Shown in pieces: positions 1 through 8,049 of a stretch of 32,929 nt of DNA. The stretch covers positions 1-32,929 of the forward strand of contig CASFPH010000024.1 in the NCBI GenBank assembly GCA_949296645.1, written 5' to 3'. The position numbers and the translations under genes are program-made. This DNA comes from an uncultured Bacteroidales bacterium (GTDB taxonomy: Bacteria > Bacteroidota > Bacteroidia > Bacteroidales > UBA932). Positions within the stretch are counted from its first letter, which is position 1; each line of letters opens with the position of its first letter. Below the pieces are notes generated by a model. That model ran no database searches. It had not been told where the DNA came from and saw only the letters and a program-made list of their open reading frames with translations.

Positions 1-2
1 AT

Positions 3-94
3 TTCTGTGTACTGTTGTTACTGATTCTTGTGCACTGTTGTTACCGTTTTCTGTGCACTAACTTTACCATTTTCTGTGCACTCGTGGTTTCTGT
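3..94. repeat. Four-copy 23-bp imperfect tandem direct repeat
   Basis: Four units follow each other with an exact 23-bp period (about 3-25, 26-48, 49-71, 72-94). The shared core GTG(C/T)ACT lies at 7-13, 30-36, 53-59 and 76-82. Units 1 and 2 also share GTTGTTAC after the core, and unit 3 keeps TTTACC there. Three copies contain the palindrome GTGCAC. The period is not a multiple of three, so this is not a protein repeat. It resembles iterons or a small VNTR at the edge of a mobile segment, but its role is unknown. It may extend beyond the left end of the window. Confidence 0.75.
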
Positions 95-579
95 TTACAG
101 AAGATGAGTTGGAACAGGACAAACAGGAACTTGAAGGACTGCTTCAGGAAGTCAATTACCAGCTAATCGAGCTTCGCAATCTGCTGAAAGAAGTCAATGC
201 GCTCAAAGAAGAATTGCACGGCATACACGGCAGTTTGAAGCATACCGTCCAACGGGAGCGGACAGCTTTTAATGCCTTGGTTGCGGCAAAGGACAGTGCG
301 GACAATATCGTAAACGGCATCAACCGTGCCATTGTCAAGGCGGAACAGCACACCGTCATCCGTGCAGAAATCGGCACCGATGAAATGGAGAAAGTGCATC
401 AATGCACAGTCCAACACATCAAGGCCGAAAAAGAACTGTTGGAGAAGCACAGCGTTAAAATGGCCAAACACCTCCAAAGCAATAAAGGAATTTGGCTCTC
501 TACATATTGGTTTACTTTTTTTGTAATTATACAGTTCATTTTCTGCTTAGCTGTAGGCATATGGGCTTGGTTAAAATGA
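28..579 (+). CDS. Coiled-coil protein with C-terminal membrane anchor, mobilization-region-like, probably 5'-damaged
   Basis: From about residue 25 the protein is a charged, heptad-like helical region (LEQDKQELEGLLQEVNYQL, then long E/K/L/A stretches to about residue 150). One hydrophobic segment follows at about residues 158-182 and the protein ends in LK. This layout suggests a membrane-tethered coiled coil. It reminds me of small proteins encoded beside relaxase genes in Bacteroides mobilizable elements, but that is memory, not a search. The start is unclear. An in-frame stop lies at 22-24, and the only upstream candidates are TTG (28), GTG (76), CTG (91) and TTG (109), the first two inside the 23-bp repeats. 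The first ~22 residues are translated repeat DNA and look non-native. The gene may therefore be a remnant whose real 5' end was replaced by repeat DNA. It converges on the defence operon. Confidence 0.45.
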   Translation: MCTVVTVFCALTLPFSVHSWFLFTEDELEQDKQELEGLLQEVNYQLIELRNLLKEVNALKEELHGIHGSLKHTVQRERTAFNALVAAKDSADNIVNGINRAIVKAEQHTVIRAEIGTDEMEKVHQCTVQHIKAEKELLEKHSVKMAKHLQSNKGIWLSTYWFTFFVIIQFIFCLAVGIWAWLK

Positions 580-634
580 AAGAACTTCAAAATATGGTAA
601 TATATGGAAAGCATAGAAATTGCCATTGTAGTTG

Positions 635-1372
635 CTATAAATTGGAGCATATAGAACTACCATCTGATTCATTTTCAAATTTTACCGTCTTAATAAGATT
701 AGCCCAATCTCTAAACTTCATTTCTGGTAAATTTCCATAATATTGCTGCGTAATTTTTATCGCTTCTAAAGTATGCGGAGTTTCTGTATCAAGAAGTGGT
801 CGTAACTTTTTTAAAAGACCATTATCCGTTATCTTCAGAATCTTGCCATTGCTTGGAATGCCATATCTTGATGTGGAATCGTTTGTTGGTTTCCCGAAAA
901 AGGAATCAATATTACGAAAAAATGACACAATATCTTTCCTTTTAAAAAGAACAGGTGTGTCTCCATTTTTGAGATTCTTCTTTAGAAATTCCCCTGAAAC
1001 GACCTCTTCTTGAAAGAAACTACGAGAATAAAAAGAAACACTTTTCCTCTCGTTCAAACGTTGTTTCGCAATATGATGATTCCAGCAAACAAGTACATCA
1101 TTAATTCTATCATAACCTAAAAACACAAACGGGATGATAGAATGTTTTATCTCATCAAAATCTTCCTTTACAGGTAATTGTGCCCTTGTAGTATCTGGTC
1201 TTGTTTTGAAATAAGCCGATGATAAATTCTTTACATAAACATAGTAATCTTTTCCTCCAATTTCCATCAAGAAAGGTTGTATCCCTTTTTTGTAAATGAA
1301 ATCAGGTGCTGTCTCAAGTACATTTAACATAAGTTGCAGCAATGTTTCAGGTAAGACTTTTTCCGTTCTCAT
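635..1372 (-). CDS. Unrecognised 245-aa protein, last gene of the defence operon
   Basis: I do not recognise the family. The N-terminal ~150 residues look like a compact alpha/beta domain: a beta-rich stretch (FLMEIGGKDYYVYVKNLSS), then FVFLGYDRINDVLVCWN and RKSVSFYSRSFFQ. The C-terminal ~90 residues are basic and contain GKILKITDNGLLKKL. There is no signal peptide or membrane segment, so it is probably cytoplasmic. It starts 3 bp after the stop of the PD-(D/E)XK gene, so it is surely co-transcribed with the restriction-like genes. By position it could be a sequence-recognition or second nuclease subunit. In related MutL/Z1 operons I remember an AIPR-type gene at this place, but this protein is far shorter. 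I see no complete PD-(D/E)XK or HNH motif. The ATG start has no competing upstream start before the preceding stop. Confidence 0.75.
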   Translation of the reverse strand: MRTEKVLPETLLQLMLNVLETAPDFIYKKGIQPFLMEIGGKDYYVYVKNLSSAYFKTRPDTTRAQLPVKEDFDEIKHSIIPFVFLGYDRINDVLVCWNHHIAKQRLNERKSVSFYSRSFFQEEVVSGEFLKKNLKNGDTPVLFKRKDIVSFFRNIDSFFGKPTNDSTSRYGIPSNGKILKITDNGLLKKLRPLLDTETPHTLEAIKITQQYYGNLPEMKFRDWANLIKTVKFENESDGSSICSNL

Positions 1373-1375
1373 ATC

Positions 1376-2368
1376 TTATAGACTTTTTATCAGTTTGCTA
1401 TTGGGAAAAATTTCAGATGGTACACCAAGTGGAGTGACTTTTGACAAATCACAGTCATAATGAATATCAGAAATTTCTGCTGGTATTGAACTATTGTCAA
1501 GAGACGGAATATCCTTGCAATTATATTTTTGATATGTGTCACATGCTAATGCGTAATCAAAACAATACTCGCAGGCTTTTTCGAAATCCGACCCTAGTGT
1601 TTTTGAAATCATATCAGCAAGTTGAAAACGAAGTTCTGCATTCTCTAAGTTTGGTTCAATAGCATCCATTAAATCCAAAACCGTTTTTCCAACTCCAGAT
1701 TGTTGTACACATAATGACGCTATTACAACAATCGAACTTTCATTTGGTGTTAGTTGATTATGCGAGAATCTGTGTACCCTATTAATACGAGAAGTACTTT
1801 TCACTTCCAGTTTGTCTGTCCCATCATTAAAGTCAAAAATATCTGAGGTAGTCGTATGCCATGACTTTACAAGGTAGCTTGGGTTAGATGAGTGCTCTAT
1901 AACGAATAACTCTGCCCATAATCCTTGTATAGTTTTTATCGGAGGTCTCGAAAAACGCCTAAAAAGTTCTACAAGTTTCTGAATTTCATTTAATAAATCC
2001 TGTTGGCTTGGGAAATCGCCAAGCTTTTCAAGGACAATACACACGACATCTAAAAAATACTCTATATAATCTATCTGTTTTGATTTTAGCGTGATAACTG
2101 TATAATAGTTTTCATTTACAAATTTTGATTCAGTATCTTTTTTAAGCCGACATAATTCATTGAACTGAACAGTGATAAGTTCGAGGTTAATATTGGGTGA
2201 ATTATCTGTAATTGAACTTCTTATAAAGAACATAGGACGATCATCGATTCCAACACCAAGTTTATGTGTCTTAGAGAATGGCACATTTATCACTGTATAG
2301 CAGTTGGCAGATTGAGAATGGCTGCCCATCAGTTTTTTATATTGTTGATATATTGATTTTCTCATCAT
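1376..2368 (-). CDS. PD-(D/E)XK motif nuclease-family protein (DUF4420-like)
   Basis: This 330-aa cytoplasmic protein carries the expected core of a PD-(D/E)XK nuclease in the order seen in the DUF4420/PF14390 family. A helix GLWAELFVIEHS contains Glu153, the acidic patch SDIFDF has Asp176 and Asp179, and the strand KLEVKS has Glu188 and Lys190 (the E-x-K element). A basic stretch RINRVHRFSHNQL follows. This supports metal-dependent DNA cleavage as the effector of the system. The family assignment is from remembered motifs and activity is inferred. It starts at the base next to the stop of the Z1 gene and is followed 3 bp later by the 245-aa gene, so all three are coupled. It is AT-rich like the rest of the island. 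Confidence 0.8.
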   Translation of the reverse strand: MMRKSIYQQYKKLMGSHSQSANCYTVINVPFSKTHKLGVGIDDRPMFFIRSSITDNSPNINLELITVQFNELCRLKKDTESKFVNENYYTVITLKSKQIDYIEYFLDVVCIVLEKLGDFPSQQDLLNEIQKLVELFRRFSRPPIKTIQGLWAELFVIEHSSNPSYLVKSWHTTTSDIFDFNDGTDKLEVKSTSRINRVHRFSHNQLTPNESSIVVIASLCVQQSGVGKTVLDLMDAIEPNLENAELRFQLADMISKTLGSDFEKACEYCFDYALACDTYQKYNCKDIPSLDNSSIPAEISDIHYDCDLSKVTPLGVPSEIFPNSKLIKSL

Positions 2369-4564
2369 TTAACCTTCTGTTTCAACATAGTTAATAGCAA
2401 AATCTTCTGGATAATAAATCGCTAATGTATATGCTTCTCTGCCAGACCAAATAACAGAGTCACATTTGAGTTTTACTTTGTGAATCTGTATGGTTAATGA
2501 ATCTTCAAATTTAATCGCAGCATCTCCTGGATATACGGAACTTGATGTCGTTGAACGCCCCGAATGCAAATTTACAAGGCGTTGCGTGTCCTCATTGAAT
2601 GCACGTAAACGAGCTTCTCTACTTGCATATGCCATATGTATTATATATCCATGTGTCAAAGGTGTATTAGTTTTGGTACTCAAATATTTGACATATCTTA
2701 GTGTTGCTTGTTTTCGTGCAGCATCTGGCATATTCTGAAATTTAAACTCTGTCAAGAATTCAATAAATTCCTGAATAGGTACTTTTATATATGCATGGTT
2801 TCTATCTTCTGTTCCGTAATCTTTAAAAAGTTTCCATTCTTGATGGGAAGTAAGAAAACTTTCAACGAACGAAATATTTTCAGGGATAGCCTGAAAAGCA
2901 TTCATTTTACGCCAACCTGACAACTTCGTAGTTACGGTATCTTTTGAAAGAATATTCTTTCTTGTTGCGTTCAGCCTATTAGATATTAAAAGTAGTCTTT
3001 CTACATCTTCAAGACTCTTGTTCTCAAGCAACCAATTACGCATTTCCTCCTCATGTTCAACATATTCTCTATACTCAATGATAACTTCATAAGGCAAGAA
3101 AACACGACACGACCAAAGATAATTCTTTTTGTAACCAAAGAAACGGCATCTTTGCTGAATCGTATCTGCAGTAGATTTTCCTACACTATAGCGAGGCATA
3201 TATGTAACAGCAAGGTGTTCAACCGTAAAGCCACGGTTCAACATATCTGCGCCAACCAATATGTGAGAACAACTCCCAGACCAATCTATTTCCTTGTTTT
3301 CTCCTTGTCTTTTATTTCTACTAATTACAAGCTCAATGTTCGTATCAAGAATGATATCATAAACATAATGCCATATTTCTTCAAAAGATGGATATGGTTC
3401 ATTGTATTTTTCATACAAACGAATAGCTTCTACATAATTTTCATGAAATGAACTTCGGAGTTCCTGATAAGCCGGATCTGATTCTCCATATGCCAACATA
3501 TTTGCCCAAGCATCTATCAAGTTTTTTATCCATCCATAAAATTTTTGACTTGCATCTTGTTCTCTGTCTGCATGTACCATCATAGACAAGAATGATTCTT
3601 TCTGTTTGATATATACAATGATTGCCACGCCCATAATATGAAGTTGCAATGCATTTATCAAAGAGTCCGGACAGTTTGTCAAGTCATTGTGTTTTGAATG
3701 GTATACTTGATCCTGCTTTATGGTTATTATCAAGCCTGGCTCATCTACAAAAAAGGTTTTACCACCTGTATATCCTTTCCCTGGTGTTAATACTGTGTGA
3801 TTTTTAGGTGAAAGCAAATCCATGATACTTATTAGTAGTGGACCTTGAGGTGTTGCCGTGTATTGCACATAGGAGTGATTTTCCAATGCGCTACGGAGTT
3901 TCAGAATACTACTGTAAGTCGTTGTATATTCATCATCTTCCCACTCCTCTGATTTGCTGTTTTTATAGGCGTAGCCATTTAAACTGGCTTGGTCTGCTTC
4001 ATCATCAATGATAAGAACCCCAGATTTAGCAATTGTGTTCTTTAATTGAATATTATTGAACATTGTCGCCAGTTCAGTAATGTACTTGTGATGTTTTAGA
4101 ACAGTTATCAAAATCGTAGGCTTAGTGCTCATGGAAAGAGCATTGCGAATACGTTGCGAGTCATCTTTTGTAGGATTCTCAAACAACTTATAGTGTTTGG
4201 CATTTACACTGCCATTGATTAAATCAGTTCTTAATCGTTTTGTTGTTTGAGAAAGAAGATTATTCTTTGTCCCTGCAAAATATATAATGATCCTATAGCC
4301 GTTGTCATGTGCAAGTGCAGACAGTGTCGTAAATGACATCGTTTTACCACTTTGAACATATCCGACCACTAGATTTGTTATAGATTGACTTTCTCGTTTA
4401 TTAGGATTTGTACACTTGGATAATATATCTATTGTTTCTTTTTGAAGCACGTCAATCCCTTCACTATCTACTTTAGCTTTTAATCTCGATAGCAAGTCAA
4501 TGGTCATTTCTCCAATAATTGGAGTAAAACCTTCTTTTTTATTTTGTAAAATTTCTATTTCCAT
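2369..4564 (-). CDS. Z1 domain-containing helicase-like ATPase
   Basis: The 731-aa protein has superfamily-2-like ATPase motifs: Walker A VGYVQSGKT (about 67-75), Walker B IIDDEAD (about 185-191), motif III YTATPQ (235-240), and a C-terminal arginine motif QQRCRFFGY (470-478) preceded by GADMLNRGFTVEHLAVTYMPR. The GYVQSGKT and QQRxRFFGY forms are typical of the Z1 family (PF10593), which is found next to MORC/MutL-like ATPases and PD-(D/E)XK nucleases in restriction-like operons. It probably couples ATP hydrolysis to remodelling or translocation on DNA. Its ATG overlaps the stop of the GHKL ATPase gene (TAATG), indicating translational coupling. About 250 C-terminal residues have no motif I can name. 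Confidence 0.9.
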   Translation of the reverse strand: MEIEILQNKKEGFTPIIGEMTIDLLSRLKAKVDSEGIDVLQKETIDILSKCTNPNKRESQSITNLVVGYVQSGKTMSFTTLSALAHDNGYRIIIYFAGTKNNLLSQTTKRLRTDLINGSVNAKHYKLFENPTKDDSQRIRNALSMSTKPTILITVLKHHKYITELATMFNNIQLKNTIAKSGVLIIDDEADQASLNGYAYKNSKSEEWEDDEYTTTYSSILKLRSALENHSYVQYTATPQGPLLISIMDLLSPKNHTVLTPGKGYTGGKTFFVDEPGLIITIKQDQVYHSKHNDLTNCPDSLINALQLHIMGVAIIVYIKQKESFLSMMVHADREQDASQKFYGWIKNLIDAWANMLAYGESDPAYQELRSSFHENYVEAIRLYEKYNEPYPSFEEIWHYVYDIILDTNIELVISRNKRQGENKEIDWSGSCSHILVGADMLNRGFTVEHLAVTYMPRYSVGKSTADTIQQRCRFFGYKKNYLWSCRVFLPYEVIIEYREYVEHEEEMRNWLLENKSLEDVERLLLISNRLNATRKNILSKDTVTTKLSGWRKMNAFQAIPENISFVESFLTSHQEWKLFKDYGTEDRNHAYIKVPIQEFIEFLTEFKFQNMPDAARKQATLRYVKYLSTKTNTPLTHGYIIHMAYASREARLRAFNEDTQRLVNLHSGRSTTSSSVYPGDAAIKFEDSLTIQIHKVKLKCDSVIWSGREAYTLAIYYPEDFAINYVETEG

Positions 4565-6105
4565 TACATCTGTAATATACCTTGGTTAAATAAGATTCTG
4601 ACATTGGAAGCATATTTCGTTCCTCTGTCTGGTGCCATAATCTCAGCCAGTGTTAATGCCTTAAAAATAGTGACTATTGGCGTATAGTCTTGCCCCTTTT
4701 TGAACTGATCAAAGCGAGTAAAGAAAGGATGGGCGAGATTTATTTTACATACTATAGGCGCAGCTTCGGATTCTGTGTTTTCTTCGTCGGGATTCATAAC
4801 AACAGAATATAAAGAATCGGCCTCGGTTTCTGTCACAAGTTCTATTTTTAGGATATAGTTTTTCCCATTATATTGGAATGTTTCACTACAACTATCAAGA
4901 GCTTCTGCCTTTATGATCTTTTCTTCATTTTTTTGGATATACTGAGTATTGTTTACATTGCTTTCTACAGCACTAACTTGTCTCGAAAGTTGTTTCGGCT
5001 TTGACTTTTTTTCCAAATCTTTTTTTATGGTCTTGGATATCTTTTCATAATGCTCTTTCCCTCTCTGTCTATAGTTGTCAGTTTGACTAAGGAGGCTTGG
5101 TTCATCTGCTTTTAGTTCATCTCTAATGCCTTCCATGAGCATATATAAGTCTTCTTCCTCTCTGAAACCATTTTTATTGAAAGAAACTTCAAAACCTTCT
5201 AGCTCTAACTCTCCAAAGAGCCTCCTATATCTAAAACTACCAGATTGTCCAAAAAGTACTGAAGGAAAATATCGTTCATCTCCACCTCCAACAATTACTC
5301 TACCACGCCGCATTAGTACTAATCCATTTGCTCCATTTTGAATCTTATCTAAAATAGCAATGAATCCTTTTGCTTTATAACCATCTATTTCAAAATCGAT
5401 TTCTTTTTTCCAGAGGATATTTTCTCCATCTGGTGTCTTGTAAAAAGGTGCTTTTAGTATATTATAATTAGGTGCTTCCAACAGAGTCTCGTTGACAAAT
5501 ATCTCCACTTCGCCACTGCGTAAAAAATTACGGTAAATGCTTGACAGATGCCTCTTGATTTTATCCATCTGCATTGGTTTTGGCGCATTCTCGGATAAGT
5601 CTGTTAAAATTATTTCAGTATAATGAGAATCTTTCATTTTGGGCTGCTCTATTACAACAAGTTCCTCTCTTTCTTCTGCAGTGACTTTTCCCAAATCAAA
5701 TTCTGTGAATCTTTCAACCATCTCTCCAAGAGCTTTTGTACGAACGCTCCACTTGTTCGAAAGCCATACAGAAGCTGTTTTCATTCCCATTCCAAACTCA
5801 TTTAGCCCTGTGTCATCCAGAGGTATATGTGCAGGTTCAAAGGCCCTCTCATAATTTTGGGCGTCTATTCCTGCAGCATTGTCACAAATAGAAATGCTTC
5901 TATTTGTCCAATCTATAGTTATATGTACCTTTAATTTATAGTTACTGCCATCAGTTTCTAATAACTCTTTTTTGTGGTCGATAAAACTTTGGACGGCATT
6001 GTCTACATATTCTCCTAGCGTATTTGAGACTGTGTTGTTAAGATTCCTAAATGTATTGTATACATTCGGTTTCAACGCGATGGAAACTCTTTCTATTTGT
6101 TTCAT
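4564..6105 (-). CDS. MORC/MutL-like GHKL ATPase of a restriction-type operon
   Basis: This 513-aa protein has an N-terminal GHKL (Hsp90/MutL/histidine kinase) ATP-binding fold: GEYVDNAVQS with Glu32 and Asn36 (motif I), ICDNAAGID with Asp75 and Gly79 (motif II), and NEFGMGMKTAS with the lid glycines 104-108 and Lys109 (motif III). A MutL-like S5 region follows to about residue 330, then a charged linker (KKDLEKKSKPK) and a C-terminal alpha/beta domain. Proteins of this type were proposed as the bacterial relatives of eukaryotic MORC ATPases and occur with Z1 ATPases and methylases. It probably works as an ATP-gated DNA clamp. Its ATG sits inside the stop of the methylase gene (ATGA overlap) and its own stop overlaps the Z1 start. 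Confidence 0.88.
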   Translation of the reverse strand: MKQIERVSIALKPNVYNTFRNLNNTVSNTLGEYVDNAVQSFIDHKKELLETDGSNYKLKVHITIDWTNRSISICDNAAGIDAQNYERAFEPAHIPLDDTGLNEFGMGMKTASVWLSNKWSVRTKALGEMVERFTEFDLGKVTAEEREELVVIEQPKMKDSHYTEIILTDLSENAPKPMQMDKIKRHLSSIYRNFLRSGEVEIFVNETLLEAPNYNILKAPFYKTPDGENILWKKEIDFEIDGYKAKGFIAILDKIQNGANGLVLMRRGRVIVGGGDERYFPSVLFGQSGSFRYRRLFGELELEGFEVSFNKNGFREEEDLYMLMEGIRDELKADEPSLLSQTDNYRQRGKEHYEKISKTIKKDLEKKSKPKQLSRQVSAVESNVNNTQYIQKNEEKIIKAEALDSCSETFQYNGKNYILKIELVTETEADSLYSVVMNPDEENTESEAAPIVCKINLAHPFFTRFDQFKKGQDYTPIVTIFKALTLAEIMAPDRGTKYASNVRILFNQGILQM

Positions 6106-7430
6106 GATAAGCGAATCAAGTTTTCTGCAATACGTTTCACGACTTCCACATTTACAGCATTCCCGAAAGCTTTAAAAGCACTGGCAATCGTATCAGGATA
6201 TTCTTTTAAATCACCCATACACTGGAGTCGTGCACCTTCTTTTCTTGTCATATATCGACCTTGTTCTCCATTGGGAGTGACAATCCAAGGGATAATTGGA
6301 ATTTGGGTCGTAGTAAGTACAAGTGCTGGAGAATATGTAGGCCGTTTTACTCTTATCCCGGATGGCCGGAATTGCACAATCTTTGTGTATAGATTAGGGT
6401 GTTCCTCGGCTCCACAATTCCATTCAAACTTTTGATGACTATTCTCAAAACCTGGCTTTCGAATATCTGCTATCCATTCATCAATCCAAGATTTATTCTC
6501 TTGATAAAATTTACGATTCAACCTAATAAACATTTTCTTCCAATCAGGGAACTGTCTTGCTTTTCCTTTGGGTTTACCTTGTGCATAAACAGGTAATTTT
6601 AGCAAATAATCATCCTTTGAGTTTCCGGTAATTTCTTCTCCAAATTTACCTTTCTTTCCTCTTAGTTGTTGGTTTTGTTGATAATAAGGTGCCGCACCCT
6701 CATAGTTGTATGTGGCACCAAATTCCATTGCCCATATAGGAAATGTTGGAAGTTGACATTTATTCTCATTGAGTAAATCTAAGAACTTCTGCCATGCAGC
6801 CATATGATCTTTAGTTATTTGGCGCAAAGACATATAGTCTGAATCGTCAGGAACAAGGATATCATTGATATTGCATTCCGGCCTCTCCGTATGTTCTGGG
6901 AAATTAAATCCTACTAATCCTCCTTTTGATTTAAGCCTGCCAACTATGTATATTCTTGTCCTATGCTGTGGAATACCAAAATAATGCGGAGAAATAATGT
7001 CATCTTGAATATCATAAAGTTGTGACAACGTACTATAAATCACTTTATATGTATTTTTGTTGTCGTGAGACTTCAAATTTGGTACATTTTCAAGAAACAC
7101 AAATTCTGGTTTTTTGCATTCCAATATTTCCCATATTTTATAGAAAAGGTTTCCTCTTCTTTTTTGGTCATCAAATCCTTGTTGCTTCCCTGCTTGCGAG
7201 AAAGGTTGACAGGGAAAACCAGCGCAAAGGATATCGTGGTCTGGGATATCTTTTGTTATATCTATTTCATTGATGTCGCCACTGCATTTCATGCCAAAAT
7301 TTCGTTCGTATAAAGACTGAAGTTCTGGTTGAATCTCGCTAGCAAAAACACATTCGCAACCCAATTTCTCTAAGGCTAAATGAAATCCGCCTAATCCGGC
7401 GAACAAGTCTATGAATTTTAGTTTTGCCAT
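6102..7430 (-). CDS. DNA (cytosine-5-)-methyltransferase
   Basis: The 442-aa protein has the ordered motifs of C5-cytosine methylases: motif I FIDLFAGLGGFHLAL for S-adenosylmethionine, motif IV GFPCQPFSQAG with catalytic Cys74, motif VI ENV (114-116), motif VIII QHRTR (155-159), and the C-terminal motifs LQCMGD and AFGNAVNV. The variable region between about residues 175 and 385 should hold the target-recognition domain; its sequence specificity cannot be read by eye. It most likely protects host DNA from the nuclease encoded by the same operon. Both ends overlap neighbours: its ATG overlaps the regulator's stop (TAATG) and its TGA overlaps the GHKL ATPase start. It is a full-length enzyme with no missing catalytic motif. 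Confidence 0.95.
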   Translation of the reverse strand: MAKLKFIDLFAGLGGFHLALEKLGCECVFASEIQPELQSLYERNFGMKCSGDINEIDITKDIPDHDILCAGFPCQPFSQAGKQQGFDDQKRRGNLFYKIWEILECKKPEFVFLENVPNLKSHDNKNTYKVIYSTLSQLYDIQDDIISPHYFGIPQHRTRIYIVGRLKSKGGLVGFNFPEHTERPECNINDILVPDDSDYMSLRQITKDHMAAWQKFLDLLNENKCQLPTFPIWAMEFGATYNYEGAAPYYQQNQQLRGKKGKFGEEITGNSKDDYLLKLPVYAQGKPKGKARQFPDWKKMFIRLNRKFYQENKSWIDEWIADIRKPGFENSHQKFEWNCGAEEHPNLYTKIVQFRPSGIRVKRPTYSPALVLTTTQIPIIPWIVTPNGEQGRYMTRKEGARLQCMGDLKEYPDTIASAFKAFGNAVNVEVVKRIAENLIRLS

Positions 7431-7657
7431 TATAATTTCCTTTTTACTCCTTGCGTTTGCACTGTATCTCGCAATAAATCTTGAATTGTTACTCCCAAAT
7501 GTTGTGCTATTTGGATAAGCGTTTCCAAAGGTGGTTGAGATGTATTAGTACACCACTTTGAAACAGTTGAAGGGTTAACACCCAGTTGTTCTGCCAACCA
7601 TTTGCTTGTGCGTTTTTGCTCTACAAGAACCAACTTTAAACGATTTATATCTCCCAT
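7430..7657 (-). CDS. Small XRE-family HTH regulator of the defence operon
   Basis: The 75-aa protein is essentially one Cro/C1-type helix-turn-helix: SKWLAEQLGVNPSTVSKWCTN is the HTH core, followed by the typical tail ETLIQIAQHLGVTIQDLL. It is first in the operon, and its stop overlaps the methylase start by one base. This is the position and size expected of a controller protein that times methylase and nuclease expression in restriction-modification systems. Autoregulation through the upstream AT-rich region is inferred; no clear C-box was identified. Confidence 0.9.
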   Translation of the reverse strand: MGDINRLKLVLVEQKRTSKWLAEQLGVNPSTVSKWCTNTSQPPLETLIQIAQHLGVTIQDLLRDTVQTQGVKRKL

Positions 7658-7674
7658 CTTTATAATTTTTGCTC

Positions 7675-7682
7675 CAAAGATA
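7675..7682 (-). promoter_or_regulatory. Candidate Bacteroidota -7 promoter element of the defence operon
   Basis: Read on the minus strand this is TATCTTTG, a match to the Bacteroidota -7 consensus TAnnTTTG. It lies about 18 bp upstream of the regulator's ATG, giving a very short leader. No clear TTTG -33 element is seen at the usual spacing, so support is partial. Confidence 0.4.
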
Positions 7683-7855
7683 ATGAATATTTATCACTTA
7701 AATTCCTGTTGGTAACTTTTTAACATGTTGTAATCGTCATAAAAACGAAATGGATTTGCGAGTGAGTATATAATATTAGTTTGTTATTGTATTGTTACCC
7801 AAGATAATACTTATTAGACTATATATTTAATTATAAGATAGTTAAGTTGTATATT

Positions 7856-8011
7856 TATCTTGGAGGGAAAAAGAATAAGGAGATAGCGGAAATGGCCGGA
7901 ATTTCCGAAAAAGCAGTAGAATTCAGGATCATGTCTGCATTGCGTATTTTGAGGGAAGAACTTTCGGATTTCCTTATATTTATAATAATGTTTTGGATAA
8001 TTAGGGATTGA
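7856..8011 (+). pseudogene. 3' remnant of an ECF sigma-70 factor gene
   Basis: The frame ending at the TGA 8009-8011 encodes region 4.2 of a Bacteroidota ECF sigma factor: KKNKEIAEMAGISEKAVE (the HTH that reads the -35 box), then SALRILREELSDF and a hydrophobic tail. Upstream the frame quickly loses resemblance (AT-rich YIFNYKIVKLYIYL) and hits a TAA at 7805-7807, with no start codon for the missing region 2. The stop lies 38 bp before the FecR gene, the usual place of the cognate sigma gene. About two thirds of the gene is therefore gone and replaced by the edge of the defence island. The rest of the 392-bp gap (7658-7855) holds the defence promoter and otherwise AT-rich DNA in which I see no gene. 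Confidence 0.8.
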
Positions 8012-8049
8012 CATGCTGAAGTTGTCATATAACTAAAGGGATATATAAG

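Noticed and set aside
635..7657. BREX, DISARM or type I restriction interpretation of the defence operon
   Set aside because: No PglZ, BrxC, DrmA/DrmB, HsdS or HsdR-like genes are present; the GHKL, Z1 and PD-(D/E)XK set fits the MORC-linked group instead.
7722..7729. AACATGTT palindrome upstream of the XRE gene as operator
   Set aside because: An 8-bp palindrome in AT-rich DNA is too weak, and no second copy was found at useful spacing.
7814..8014. Minus-strand 66-codon reading frame
   Set aside because: It lies antisense to the sigma-factor remnant, has odd composition and no family resemblance.
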